From the NCBI GenBank assembly GCA_028285245.1, contig JANQPY010000025.1, positions 1 to 64,000 of the forward strand: a stretch of 64,000 nucleotides of DNA. The letters run 5' to 3'. Below are positions 44,717 to 53,257 of this stretch, one piece after another. Each line of letters starts with the position of its first letter. The stretch's first letter is position 1. The position numbers were made by a program, and so were the translations under genes. A model generated the notes under the pieces. That model was given only the letters and a program-made list of their open reading frames with translations. It ran no database searches and was not told the origin of the DNA. The stretch is from Gammaproteobacteria bacterium (GTDB lineage: Bacteria; Pseudomonadota; Gammaproteobacteria; Steroidobacterales; GCA-2729495).

Positions 44717-45625
44717 ATGGCCGCAACAACACCCCACAGCCTAAGCCGGGTTCGCCGCGAGCTGCGTACGCAGCTGCTGCAGTACGCGCAGCTCATGCGC
44801 CTCAATCGACCCGTGGGCATCTGGCTACTGTTGTGGCCGACGCTCTGGGCACTCTGGCTCGCCGGAGAAGGGCGGCCGGATCCGCAGATCCTGATTGTCT
44901 TCGTGCTAGGCGTCATCATCATGCGCAGCGCGGGCTGCGTGATTAATGACCTCGCTGATCGCAAGCTCGACCCGGAAGTAAGCCGGACGCGTGATCGGCC
45001 GCTGGCGGCCGGCAGCGTCGCACCCGCGGAAGCGCTGGTGCTGTTTGTCGCGCTCGGGCTGGTAGCGATCGCGCTGGCGCTGACGCTAAATCCGTTAACG
45101 CGCTGGTTAGCTGCCGGCGCCGCTGCTCTGACTATCATCTATCCGTTCACCAAGCGCTTCTTCGCGGCGCCGCAACTGGTGCTCGGCGCGGCTTTTGGCT
45201 GGGCCGTGCCCATGGCGTTCGCCGCACAAACCAACGCAGTGCCCCAGCTCGCCTGGCTGATCTGGCTGGCCGTGCTGGTCTGGGCTGTGATGTACGACAC
45301 GCTGTATGCGATGGCCGACCGCGAGGACGACCGAAAAATCGGTGTGCGCTCCACAGCGATCCTGTTTGGCAGCGCGGATCTGTTTATCGTCGCCCTGCTG
45401 CAGCTCACCTTTCTGCTCGCGATGACTCTGGTGGGGCAAGTAGCCGAACTCGGACTTTGGTACCTGTCGGGACTGGGCGTTGCGGCAGCGCTAATGATTT
45501 ATCAGTTGATTGTCAGCGGTGATCGCCTGCCCGAAGACTGTCTGCGCGCCTTCAAGAACAATCAGTATGTTGGTGCAGCGATCGGTACAGGTATTTTTCT
45601 GCACTACGTATTCCTGGTGCCGTAA
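44717..45625 (+). CDS. ubiA: 4-hydroxybenzoate polyprenyltransferase
   Basis: 302 residues, eight to nine membrane helices. Prenylates 4-hydroxybenzoate in ubiquinone synthesis. Seen: RLNRPVGIWLLLWPTLWALW, the first Asp-rich motif NDLADRKLDPEVSRTRDRPLA, and the second YDTLYAMADREDDRKIGVRS. The second motif and RPVGIW distinguish it from heme O synthase (CtaB), which this region otherwise lacks. Its 3' end overlaps convergent comF by about 22 bases. Confidence 0.95.
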   Translation: MAATTPHSLSRVRRELRTQLLQYAQLMRLNRPVGIWLLLWPTLWALWLAGEGRPDPQILIVFVLGVIIMRSAGCVINDLADRKLDPEVSRTRDRPLAAGSVAPAEALVLFVALGLVAIALALTLNPLTRWLAAGAAALTIIYPFTKRFFAAPQLVLGAAFGWAVPMAFAAQTNAVPQLAWLIWLAVLVWAVMYDTLYAMADREDDRKIGVRSTAILFGSADLFIVALLQLTFLLAMTLVGQVAELGLWYLSGLGVAAALMIYQLIVSGDRLPEDCLRAFKNNQYVGAAIGTGIFLHYVFLVP

Positions 45626-46335
45626 GCGTTCACGACACGCGCTACCGACCACAGCTCCACTGACTCCGCGCCGGCTTCCCGCAGGCTGCGCGCGAGCTCG
45701 CTGGCCGTGCTGCCGGTGGTTACCACGTCGTCAACTATCGCAACTTGCAGGCCAACAAAGTTTCGCCGCGTCGAGAAAGCCCCGCGCAGGTTCCTGCGTC
45801 TGACCGCGGCGGGCAGTTCGCTTTGCGCCTGTGTGTGCCGATTGCGGCGAGCTGCGCGATGGTCTGCACGCACCCCGCAGCAGCGAGTAAGCGATGCGGC
45901 GATTTCTTCCGCCTGATTGAAGCCCCGTTCCACCAGACGGCGGGGATGGAGTGGCACGGGAATCAGCAAGTCTGGCGGTTGCCAGTGGCGCGCGACCTCA
46001 GCCAGCCCATCTCCGGCGGCTCGCGCCAGGTCCCGGCGGTGTCTGAACTTAGCCTGAGCCAGCAACTGGTCAACCGGAAACTCGTACACCAACGCGGCCC
46101 GTACCCGATCGAGGTAACGCAGCTCGATATCGCACTGGCCGCAGCGAACACCGTCGTCAGCTGCCAACAGGGGCCGGGCGCACAGACGGCAGGCGGCGCG
46201 AATCCAGGGCAGATCGCGCAGGCAACTGCGGCAGAGATTGAGTTCGCCGGCGATCAGCCCACACAGCACGCAATGCCTTGGAATGAGCCGCTTCAGCCAA
46301 TGGCGAGTTTGTCTTGCAGTTCGCCCGGCAGACAA
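45604..46335 (-). CDS. comF: ComF-family phosphoribosyltransferase-like protein
   Basis: 243 residues. Cysteine-rich N-terminal zinc region (HCVLCG, LCRSCL, CRLCARPL, CGQCD) followed by a PRTase domain with LLIPVPLHPRRLVERGFNQAEEIA and the PRPP loop VAIVDDVVTTGSTASELA. ComF homologues are needed for natural transformation in several bacteria, which would fit with type IV pili here; the enzymatic role is not settled. The start is TTG at 46335; no in-frame ATG exists. Confidence 0.92.
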   Translation of the reverse strand: MSAGRTARQTRHWLKRLIPRHCVLCGLIAGELNLCRSCLRDLPWIRAACRLCARPLLAADDGVRCGQCDIELRYLDRVRAALVYEFPVDQLLAQAKFRHRRDLARAAGDGLAEVARHWQPPDLLIPVPLHPRRLVERGFNQAEEIAASLTRCCGVRADHRAARRNRHTQAQSELPAAVRRRNLRGAFSTRRNFVGLQVAIVDDVVTTGSTASELARSLREAGAESVELWSVARVVNAYGTRNT

Positions 46336-46447
46336 AAGTTGACAGCCTCGTGGCGCGTTTTGATACTGACTGCCACTTTAGGCGGTCGGGTCGGCGCAAT
46401 CCGGCGGGCATTGTGGGGAGTTTGCATAGAAACATGAACACAGAAGT

Positions 46448-47461
46448 ATGAGCGCATCCGGACAGATCAACTTGATAGCGGCACGGCACGACTGGACGAG
46501 GGCAGAAGTCTCAGCGCTCTTTGAGCTGCCGTTTCCTGACCTGCTGTATCAGGCCCAGACTACACACCGTCAGTACTTTGATCCTGCGCAAGTGCAGGTC
46601 AGTACGCTAATGAGCGTCAAAACCGGCGGCTGCACTGAGGACTGCGCCTACTGCCCGCAAAGTTCCCACTACGAGACCGGCGTCGGGGGCGAGCATGTCG
46701 CCCCGCTCGAGGCGGTGGTCGCGGCTGCTAAAGCAGCTAAGGCTCAGGGTGCTACGCGTTTTTGCATGGGCGCTGCCTGGCGCAGCCCCAAGGCGCGCAA
46801 TCTGGAACGCATTGAACCAATGATCCGGGCAGTCAGCGAATTGGGCCTGGAAACCTGCGCAACCCTCGGCATGCTTACGGCTGAGCAGGCGAAACGACTG
46901 CAATCAGCCGGCCTGGACTACTACAACCACAACATCGACACGTCACAAGAGCACTACGCCAACATTATTTCGACCCGCAGCTTTCAGGAGCGGCTGGATA
47001 CGCTTGAGGTGGTGCGAGACGCAGGACTTAAGGTTTGCTGCGGCGGCATTCTTGGCATGGGTGAGACCCGCCAGGATTGGGCCGGGATGCTGCACACGCT
47101 GGCCACGCTCCCGGAGCATCCTGGCAGCGTGCCGATCAATCAGCTGGTGCGGGTACCAGGCACGCCGCTGGCCGACGCCGCGCCGGTCGATCCTTTGGAC
47201 TTTGTGCGCGTCATCGCCGTGGCGAGAATTCTCATGCCCGCGGCGCATGTCCGTCTGTCCGCGGGCCGCACCGAGATGAGCGATGAAATGCAGGCGCTGT
47301 GTTTCGTCGCAGGCGCCAACTCCATTTTTTACGGGGAAGAGTTGCTGACCACGCCAAACCCCTCCAGCGAGAAAGATCGCGAACTGCTCGCCCGCTTAGG
47401 CATGCGGCCTGAGGCGCCACCCGCATCGTGCGCCGCGCCAAGCAAGGCGGCTGCCGGCTGA
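46448..47461 (+). CDS. bioB: Biotin synthase
   Basis: 337 residues. Radical-SAM sulfur insertion into dethiobiotin. Seen: the radical-SAM cluster motif in [95 protein letters not shown], and the Arg for the [2Fe-2S] cluster in [15 protein letters not shown]. No obvious BirA operator in the 112 bases before it. Next gene is bioC-like. Confidence 0.96.
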   Translation: MSASGQINLIAARHDWTRAEVSALFELPFPDLLYQAQTTHRQYFDPAQVQVSTLMSVKTGGCTEDCAYCPQSSHYETGVGGEHVAPLEAVVAAAKAAKAQGATRFCMGAAWRSPKARNLERIEPMIRAVSELGLETCATLGMLTAEQAKRLQSAGLDYYNHNIDTSQEHYANIISTRSFQERLDTLEVVRDAGLKVCCGGILGMGETRQDWAGMLHTLATLPEHPGSVPINQLVRVPGTPLADAAPVDPLDFVRVIAVARILMPAAHVRLSAGRTEMSDEMQALCFVAGANSIFYGEELLTTPNPSSEKDRELLARLGMRPEAPPASCAAPSKAAAG

Positions 47462-47469
47462 GCCGAGCA

Positions 47470-48297
47470 TTGAATGCGTCTCACGCCAGACGCCTGAGAC
47501 GCGCGCACGCCAGGGCTGCAGAGCATTTCAGCAGCGCCGACTTTCTGCATCGAGAGAGCCATGCCCGGCTGCTCGACCGCCTGCAATGGATCAACCTGCC
47601 CGTCTCTTTGCTAGCCGATCTTGGTGCCGGCCAACTGGCTGGCGCTGACACGCTGCGCGAACGGTTTACCGGCGCACGGCTTATTGCGATCGACCATGCG
47701 CTGCCGATGTTGCTGGCCGCACCGGCAGCCAGCCTGCGGGTCGTTGCTGAGGCTGACCAACTGCCGCTGCCCGACGCTTCCGTTGATCTGGCTTTCAGCA
47801 ACCTGCTGTTGCCCTATCTGCGAGATCCGACCCCCGTGCTCGCCGAGACGCGGCGCGCGCTCAGACAGCCGGGTTTGTTCGCGTTCAGCACGCTGGGCCC
47901 CGATTCTTTCGCGGAACTCCGTCAGGCCTGGGCGGGCGTGGATGACTACACGCACTTCCCGCCGTTCCCGGACATGCCAACGCTGGGTGGCCTGCTTGGC
48001 AACGCCGGCTTCGCCGAACCGGTGCTCGACGTCGACAAGCTGACCGTGAGCTACACCGACTTTGATCGTCTGTTCAATGACTTAGCCGCCGTTGGCTCGG
48101 CCAATCACTCGACGGGGAGGAACCCGGGCCTCACCGGCCGGGGCGTCCTGACGAGGCTGAGGCAGGCACTGGATTTGATGCGTGATAGAGATGGGCAAAT
48201 TACCGTTGGCATTCAGCTGATTTTTGGCCTGGCCTGGTCGGCCGAACTGCAGAGAGGCGACGTGGCGATCCCGCTTACCGACATCGGTCGACGCTAG
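47470..48297 (+). CDS. bioC: Malonyl-ACP O-methyltransferase, BioC-like
   Basis: About 275 residues. BioC methylates malonyl-ACP to disguise it for fatty-acid synthase in pimelate synthesis. Seen: N-terminal ARAAEHFSSADFLHRESHARLLDRL, SAM motif LLADLGAGQLAG, LIAIDHALPML, a DASVDLAFSNLLLPYL post-motif and LRQPGLFAFSTLGPDSFAELRQAW, typical of BioC. The start is unsure: TTG at 47470 matches the usual distance to the RAA..H motif; a GTG at 47428 inside bioB is also in frame. bioF, bioH and bioD are not adjacent. Confidence 0.82.
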   Translation: MNASHARRLRRAHARAAEHFSSADFLHRESHARLLDRLQWINLPVSLLADLGAGQLAGADTLRERFTGARLIAIDHALPMLLAAPAASLRVVAEADQLPLPDASVDLAFSNLLLPYLRDPTPVLAETRRALRQPGLFAFSTLGPDSFAELRQAWAGVDDYTHFPPFPDMPTLGGLLGNAGFAEPVLDVDKLTVSYTDFDRLFNDLAAVGSANHSTGRNPGLTGRGVLTRLRQALDLMRDRDGQITVGIQLIFGLAWSAELQRGDVAIPLTDIGRR

Positions 48298-48417
48298 GTT
48301 GCTCCTCCGGCAAGATTCTGTTTTTAAAGCATAAACAGCATCAGTAGCGGCCGAGCTCGCGTTGCGCCTCCCAGGGCCATCAAGTACCATCTCGGCCCGC
48401 TAATTGTCTGGCGGGTT

Positions 48418-48439
48418 AAAGATCTTTGGCCGGATCTTT
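48418..48439. repeat. Inverted repeat upstream of the cytochrome oxidase cluster
   Basis: AAAGATC (48418-48424) and GATCTTT (48433-48439) are perfect complements 8 bases apart, 20 bases before the DUF2244 start. A second one, CTGTTT/AAACAG, lies near 48319-48339. Either could be an operator or a structured leader. The rest of 48298-48459 shows nothing clear. Confidence 0.5.
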
Positions 48440-48459
48440 AGTCGGATAAGGGACCGTCC

Positions 48460-48915
48460 GTGCACTGTTTCGAACTCAGACCCAATTGTTCGCTGACTCC
48501 GCGTGCGGCCGCACTCTTTTATACTTCCATCGTCGTGGTCTCTCTGACGGTAGCCGTCAGTTTTGCGGCGGCGGGGTACTGGCCGATTCTTCCGTTCGCG
48601 GGTATTGAGTTGCTAGCCCTGGGCTGGGCCTTGCGGGTCAGCCAGCGGAATGGCCGTCTGCGCGAGCTGATTCGCGTTACGGAGCGTCATGTGGACGTGC
48701 GCAAGTCGTGGCCAGGCCACCATCGCGATGTGCAGTTCGACCGGCCGTGGACCCGGGTTGACCTGGATCGGCCGGTGGCGCGGAATTGGCCAAGCCGTCT
48801 CGTACTGCGCTCGAAAGGCCGCGGCGTCGAGGTCGGCGCTTTTCTGACCGACGAGGAACGGGATGGGCTCAAATGCCGTTTGACGGAAGTGATCCGACAA
48901 CAAGCTGTTCACTAA
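48460..48915 (+). CDS. DUF2244 membrane protein
   Basis: 151 residues. Two membrane helices in the first third (about 15-37 and 40-58), then a soluble domain with RVTERHVDVRKSWPG, FDRPWTRVDL, WPSRLVLRSKGRGVEVGAFLTDEER. The family is found beside cytochrome c oxidase genes in proteobacteria, so a role in oxidase assembly or regulation is an inference from context. Start GTG at 48460. Confidence 0.88.
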   Translation: MHCFELRPNCSLTPRAAALFYTSIVVVSLTVAVSFAAAGYWPILPFAGIELLALGWALRVSQRNGRLRELIRVTERHVDVRKSWPGHHRDVQFDRPWTRVDLDRPVARNWPSRLVLRSKGRGVEVGAFLTDEERDGLKCRLTEVIRQQAVH

Positions 48916-48943
48916 CTGATAGGACTATAGGACTGAACTCACT

Positions 48944-49786
48944 GTGAAGAACATCTGCACCAGAACAGTGACCGCGGTAATCGCGCTGCTCGGGGCCGCC
49001 AGCCCGGCGCAGGCGGACTGGGGACTGAACATGCCAGTCGGCGTGACCGACATGAGCGCCGAGATATATGACCTGCACATGCTCATCTTCTGGGTTTGCG
49101 TAGCCATCGGCGTGGTTGTCTTCGGCGCAATGATTTATTGCATCGTGGCGTTTCGTAAGAGCAAGGGCGCCGTAGCCAGCGGCCCGTCGCATAGCACGAC
49201 CGCCGAAATTCTGTGGACGGTCATTCCCGTCGCTATCCTGGTCGCCATGGCCGTGCCTGCTGCGCAAACCCTGGTGCGCCTGGAGGATTCGCGGGATACC
49301 GAGCTGACGGTAAAGATCACCGGTTATCAGTGGAAGTGGGAATACGAATACCTGGATACCGACGTCAGCTTCTTCAGCAATTTGTCTGCTTCCAGCAACG
49401 AGGCCCGGCTGCTGGGCTCGGAGATCGATCCGGCCACCGTCGAGAACTATCTGCTGGATGTAGATCGCCCGTTGGTGGTGCCCACGGATACAAAGATTCG
49501 CTATCTCCTCACTTCCAATGACGTACTGCACGCCTGGTGGGTGCCGGATCTGGCGATCAAGAAAGACGCGATCCCCGGCTTTGTGAACGAGGGCTGGTTC
49601 CAGATCAACGAGCCGGGCGTATATCGCGGCCAGTGTGCTGAGCTGTGCGGCAAGGACCACGGATTTATGCCGGTGGTGGTGGAAGCCCTCTCGCCTGAGG
49701 ACTACGCAGCCTGGATCGATGCTGAGCAGGTCGCCGCCGAGGCTAGAGCGGCGGGTACCGCCAACCGCATGGCCAGCCGGCAGTAA
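48944..49786 (+). CDS. coxB: Cytochrome c oxidase subunit II
   Basis: 280 residues. Takes electrons from cytochrome c through the CuA centre. Seen: signal peptide ending AQA, two membrane helices (about 45-66 and 88-108), the ITGYQWKWEYEYLD aromatic patch, and CuA ligands VLHAWWVP, CAELCGKDHGFM. There is no fused cytochrome c domain. The start is GTG at 48944. Confidence 0.96.
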   Translation: MKNICTRTVTAVIALLGAASPAQADWGLNMPVGVTDMSAEIYDLHMLIFWVCVAIGVVVFGAMIYCIVAFRKSKGAVASGPSHSTTAEILWTVIPVAILVAMAVPAAQTLVRLEDSRDTELTVKITGYQWKWEYEYLDTDVSFFSNLSASSNEARLLGSEIDPATVENYLLDVDRPLVVPTDTKIRYLLTSNDVLHAWWVPDLAIKKDAIPGFVNEGWFQINEPGVYRGQCAELCGKDHGFMPVVVEALSPEDYAAWIDAEQVAAEARAAGTANRMASRQ

Positions 49787-49844
49787 AGCACACAACATCA
49801 ATTAAAGAATGAGGCGCCGAGAAATCGGCAGAACGGAGCAGAGC

Positions 49845-51431
49845 ATGAGCGAAGCAGCCACCCACAACGCACACGACGACCATCACGACCACGGTCCCGC
49901 CAAGGGCCTGCTGCGCTGGGTGTTCACGACCAACCACAAAGACATTGGCACGCTCTATCTGATCTTTTCGCTAATCATGCTGTTTGTTGGCGGCGCCATG
50001 GCGTTGGTCATCCGCGCCGAACTGTTCGAGCCCGGCCTGCAGTTCGTCAATCCAGACTTCTTCAATCAGATGACGACGATGCATGCGCTGATCATGATCT
50101 TTGGCATGATCATGCCGGCGTTTGTGGGCTTCGCGAACTGGATGGTGCCCATGATGATCGGGGCGCCGGATATGGCGCTGCCGCGTCTGAACAACTGGTC
50201 GTTCTGGATTCTGCCCTTCGCCGGCACACTGCTACTTTCTACCCTGTTTATGGAGGGTGGCGCACCGGCCTCGGGTTGGACGCTCTACCCGCCCCTGTCA
50301 CTGCAAACTGGCAACGCGCTCCCGTACGCCATCTTTGCGATTCACCTGCTCGGGTTCTCATCGATCATGGGCGCGATCAATATCATCGTGACCATCATGA
50401 ACATGCGGGCGCCGACCATGAGCCTGCTAAAGATGCCGCTGTTCGTGTGGACGTGGCTCATCACCGCCTACCTGCTGATTGCCGTGATGCCGGTGCTGGC
50501 AGGCGGCGTGACCATGCTGCTCACAGACGCCTTCTTCGGCACCAGCTTCTTCCAGGCAGCGGGCGGTGGTGACCCGGTGCTGTTCCAGCACATCTTCTGG
50601 TTTTTTGGGCACCCGGAGGTGTACATCATTATCCTGCCGGCTTTCGGCATCGTGTCGCAGATCATCCCGACCTTCTCGCGCAAGCCGCTGTTCGGCCACG
50701 ATTCCATGGTCTACGCCACCGCCAGCATCGCCTTCCTGTCGTTCATCGTGTGGGCCCACCACATGTTTACCGTCGGCATGCCGCTGGCCGGACAACTGTT
50801 CTTCATGCTGTCCACCATGCTCATTGCTGTGCCGACGGGTGTGAAGGTCTTTAACTGGACGGCGACTATGTGGAAGGGTTCGCTCAGCTTCGAAACGCCC
50901 ATGCTGTTCGCGCTGGCCTTCCTGTTCCTGTTTACGATTGGCGGCTTCTCAGGATTGATGCTCGCGATCGTGCCGGCCGATTTCCAGTATCACGATTCCT
51001 ACTTTGTCGTGGCGCATTTCCACTACGTGCTGGTGCCGGGCGCGCTGTTCGGCGCAATCGGCGGCGCGTACTACTGGCTGCCGAAATGGACCGGCTATAT
51101 GTACGACGAAACGCTGGGCAAGTGGCATTTCTGGCTAACGACATTCTTCGTCAACCTGACCTTCTTCCCTCAGCATTTCGTTGGCCTGGCAGGCATGCCG
51201 CGGCGCATTCCGGATTACGCCGTGCAGTTTGCAGACTTCAACGCGATTTCGAGCGTTGGTGCCTTCGGCTTCGGGTTCTCGCAGCTCCTGTTTGTCTACA
51301 TCATCATCAAATGTGTGCGCGGCGGACAGAAAGCTACAGCGCAGGTTTGGGATGGGGCTGACGGGCTTGAGTGGACCGTGCCTTCACCCGCGCCCTATCA
51401 CACCTTCGAAGAGGCCCCCATAGTCAAGTAA
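49845..51431 (+). CDS. ctaD: Cytochrome c oxidase subunit I
   Basis: 528 residues, twelve helices. Heme a, heme a3-CuB subunit of an A-type oxidase. Seen: histidine-rich N-terminus (THNAHDDHHDHG), TTNHKDIGTLYLIF, MTTMHALIMIFGMIMP with a heme a His, WFFGHPEVYIIILPAFG with the D-channel Glu and the cross-linked His-Tyr, IVWAHHMFTVGM with two CuB His, and YFVVAHFHYVLVPGA with the a3 and a ligands. The ATG at 49845 has a GGAG site; the frame upstream to 49809 is not needed. Confidence 0.97.
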   Translation: MSEAATHNAHDDHHDHGPAKGLLRWVFTTNHKDIGTLYLIFSLIMLFVGGAMALVIRAELFEPGLQFVNPDFFNQMTTMHALIMIFGMIMPAFVGFANWMVPMMIGAPDMALPRLNNWSFWILPFAGTLLLSTLFMEGGAPASGWTLYPPLSLQTGNALPYAIFAIHLLGFSSIMGAINIIVTIMNMRAPTMSLLKMPLFVWTWLITAYLLIAVMPVLAGGVTMLLTDAFFGTSFFQAAGGGDPVLFQHIFWFFGHPEVYIIILPAFGIVSQIIPTFSRKPLFGHDSMVYATASIAFLSFIVWAHHMFTVGMPLAGQLFFMLSTMLIAVPTGVKVFNWTATMWKGSLSFETPMLFALAFLFLFTIGGFSGLMLAIVPADFQYHDSYFVVAHFHYVLVPGALFGAIGGAYYWLPKWTGYMYDETLGKWHFWLTTFFVNLTFFPQHFVGLAGMPRRIPDYAVQFADFNAISSVGAFGFGFSQLLFVYIIIKCVRGGQKATAQVWDGADGLEWTVPSPAPYHTFEEAPIVK

Positions 51432-51432
51432 C

Positions 51433-51576
51433 GTGGCGAATAACTCAGACACTCCGGCCGAATTCGAGGACCAGGCAGAACGCCGCCGGCGCTCACTGCG
51501 GACCGCGGTTTTGCTGGCGGCCGTTTCCATGGCGTTCTACGTTGGCTTTATCGCCATGGGCGTGCTGCGGGCATGA
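51433..51576 (+). CDS. Small one-helix cytochrome oxidase assembly protein
   Basis: 47 codons, GTG at 51433, stop TGA at 51574-51576. A charged N-terminus (acidic, then ERRRRS) followed by one membrane helix (about 21-45, TAVLLAAVSMAFYVGFIAMGVL). It starts 1 base after ctaD and overlaps ctaG by ATGA. Proteins of this size and shape are common between ctaD and ctaG in proteobacteria and are annotated as small oxidase assembly proteins; the assignment rests on position and topology. Confidence 0.8.
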   Translation: MANNSDTPAEFEDQAERRRRSLRTAVLLAAVSMAFYVGFIAMGVLRA

Positions 51577-52121
51577 ACACGCCCCAGGCTGACCGCTGGC
51601 TACCAGGCAAACTTGTTGTGCTGGCGCTAGCCATGTTCGGCTTCGGCTTTCTGCTGGTGCCGCTGTATCAGGTGTTTTGCGACATCACCGGTATTGGCCA
51701 GCGAACGGGAGTGCCTACGGCCGATGTGGTCGTGGAACAGCCATCTGACCGCACCGTCACGGTCGAGTTTGTCGCCACGCTGAATCAGTACGCTCCCTGG
51801 GAGTTTCGTCCGGCCGTGCAAAGCATGGAGGTGCAGCTCGGCAAGCTGTATGACACCACCTACTTTGCGCAGAACCTGACCGAACAGACGCTCATCGGGC
51901 GCGCCGTGCCGAGTGTCGCACCGGGCACAGCGTCCAAATACTTCAAGAAAACTGAGTGTTTTTGCTTCACCGAACAGGAGTTTGCCGGTGACGAAGGCCG
52001 CGACATGGGGCTGGTGTTTAGTGTCGATCCGGCGCTCCCGTCACACATTGACCGGTTAACGCTCTCGTATACTTTTTTTGCTGACCGAACCGAAGTGGCC
52101 CAGGCCAACAGTTCAACCTAG
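51573..52121 (+). CDS. ctaG: Cytochrome c oxidase assembly protein CtaG/Cox11
   Basis: 182 residues. Inserts copper into CuB of subunit I. Seen: N-terminal membrane helix (about 12-34), then the periplasmic domain with VPLYQVFCDITGIGQRTG, LPWEF-like APWEFRPAVQSMEVQLGK, and the copper-binding FKKTECFCFTEQEF (C-F-C). Ends with ADRTEVAQANSST. Confidence 0.96.
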   Translation: MNTPQADRWLPGKLVVLALAMFGFGFLLVPLYQVFCDITGIGQRTGVPTADVVVEQPSDRTVTVEFVATLNQYAPWEFRPAVQSMEVQLGKLYDTTYFAQNLTEQTLIGRAVPSVAPGTASKYFKKTECFCFTEQEFAGDEGRDMGLVFSVDPALPSHIDRLTLSYTFFADRTEVAQANSST

Positions 52122-52150
52122 CGCCCAGCTAACTCAGAGGAATCGCCACC

Positions 52151-53020
52151 ATGGCCAACAGCGCAAACGCTGACAAGTACTACATCCCCCACGGCACACG
52201 CTGGCCGATCATCGGCTCGGTGGGATTGTTTCTGCTCTTTATGGGCGTGTCCAACTGGCTGAATGGCGACGGCCTGAATATCGCGGTCATCGCCGGTGTC
52301 GCCGTGGTGGTCGGCATGATGTTTCTGTGGTTCGGCGAAGTAATACGCGAAAGCGAGGCCGGCATCTTCAACTGGCAGGTCGATTCATCGTTCCGGGTCG
52401 GCATGATGTGGTTCATCTTCTCCGAAGTAATGTTCTTTGCCTGTTTCTTTGGTGCGTTGTTTTACGCGCGCCAGCTGGCGCTGCCCTGGATTGGCGGTGA
52501 AGGTAATAATTTCTTTACCAACGAACTGCTCTGGCAGGGCTTTGAAAACGCCTGGCCAACGAACGGACCAGCAGCGGTCGGCGGTGAGTACAGCGTCATG
52601 GGCCCATGGGGACTGCCGGCCATCAACACCATCATTCTGCTGACCAGCGGCGTGACCATAACGGTGGCCCACCACGCGTTGAAAGACGGCAAGCGCGGTA
52701 TTTTGAACATTTTCCTGGCGCTAACGTTCTTGCTGGGCTTCTTGTTTGTCGGTCTGCAGGCCGAGGAGTACATCCACGCCTACCAGGACCTCAATCTGAC
52801 GCTGGAAACCGGGATTTACGGTTCCACGTTCTTCATGCTAACCGGCTTTCACGGCCTGCATGTGACGATTGGCGCCATCATGCTGTTCATCATCTGGCTG
52901 CGCTGCGTGCGCGGTCATTTCACGCCGGAGAACCACTTCGCCTTTGAGGCGACCGCCTGGTACTGGCATTTTGTCGACGTGGTCTGGTTAGGCCTGTTTA
53001 TCTTCGTCTACTGGCTGTAA
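52151..53020 (+). CDS. ctaE: Cytochrome c oxidase subunit III
   Basis: 289 residues, seven helices. Seen: YYIPHGTRWPIIGSVGLFLLF, WFGEVIRESEAG, the MMWFIFSEVMFFACFFGALF block, NTIILLTSGVTITVAHHALK, GLQAEEYIHAY, GIYGSTFFMLTGFHGLHVTIGAIML and a closing WYWHFVDVVWLGLFIFVYW. An 18-base gap precedes the opposite-strand DUF2909 gene. Confidence 0.96.
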   Translation: MANSANADKYYIPHGTRWPIIGSVGLFLLFMGVSNWLNGDGLNIAVIAGVAVVVGMMFLWFGEVIRESEAGIFNWQVDSSFRVGMMWFIFSEVMFFACFFGALFYARQLALPWIGGEGNNFFTNELLWQGFENAWPTNGPAAVGGEYSVMGPWGLPAINTIILLTSGVTITVAHHALKDGKRGILNIFLALTFLLGFLFVGLQAEEYIHAYQDLNLTLETGIYGSTFFMLTGFHGLHVTIGAIMLFIIWLRCVRGHFTPENHFAFEATAWYWHFVDVVWLGLFIFVYWL

Positions 53021-53038
53021 ACAAGGGCCGTTACCCGG

Positions 53039-53257
53039 CTATTGCGGTGGCAGCGCACCGTGCGGCTGGATCAGCCCGCCGGCCCAGGCAATGAACAACA
53101 AAATGAACAGCGCGACCGAGAGGGCAACGCGCACCGTCAGTGCCCGAGCCATACGCTTTGACTGACGATCGTCATCCCTGACCATAAACAAGAGTCCGTA
53201 GCCCAGGCTGGCGACGATGGCCAGCAGCACCAGAATTATCAGCGACTTGATGAGCAT
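53039..53257 (-). CDS. DUF2909 twin-helix membrane protein
   Basis: 72 residues from ATG at 53257; the longer frame is antisense to SURF1. Two membrane helices (about 2-24 and 44-63) joined by a basic loop (RDDDRQSKRMARALTVR), ending in PHG. Commonly sits opposite-strand between oxidase subunit III and SURF1 in gammaproteobacteria. Function unknown; position implies oxidase biogenesis. Confidence 0.85.
   Translation of the reverse strand: MLIKSLIILVLLAIVASLGYGLLFMVRDDDRQSKRMARALTVRVALSVALFILLFIAWAGGLIQPHGALPPQ

Noticed and set aside
44371-45138. 255-codon frame antisense to recG and ubiA
   Set aside because: Spans two well-supported genes on the other strand and is serine/arginine-rich shadow sequence.
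46336-46447. BirA operator before bioB
   Set aside because: No TTGTAAACC-type half-sites in the comF-bioB gap.
48869-49801. 310-codon frame antisense to coxB
   Set aside because: Shadow of subunit II, which has all CuA motifs.
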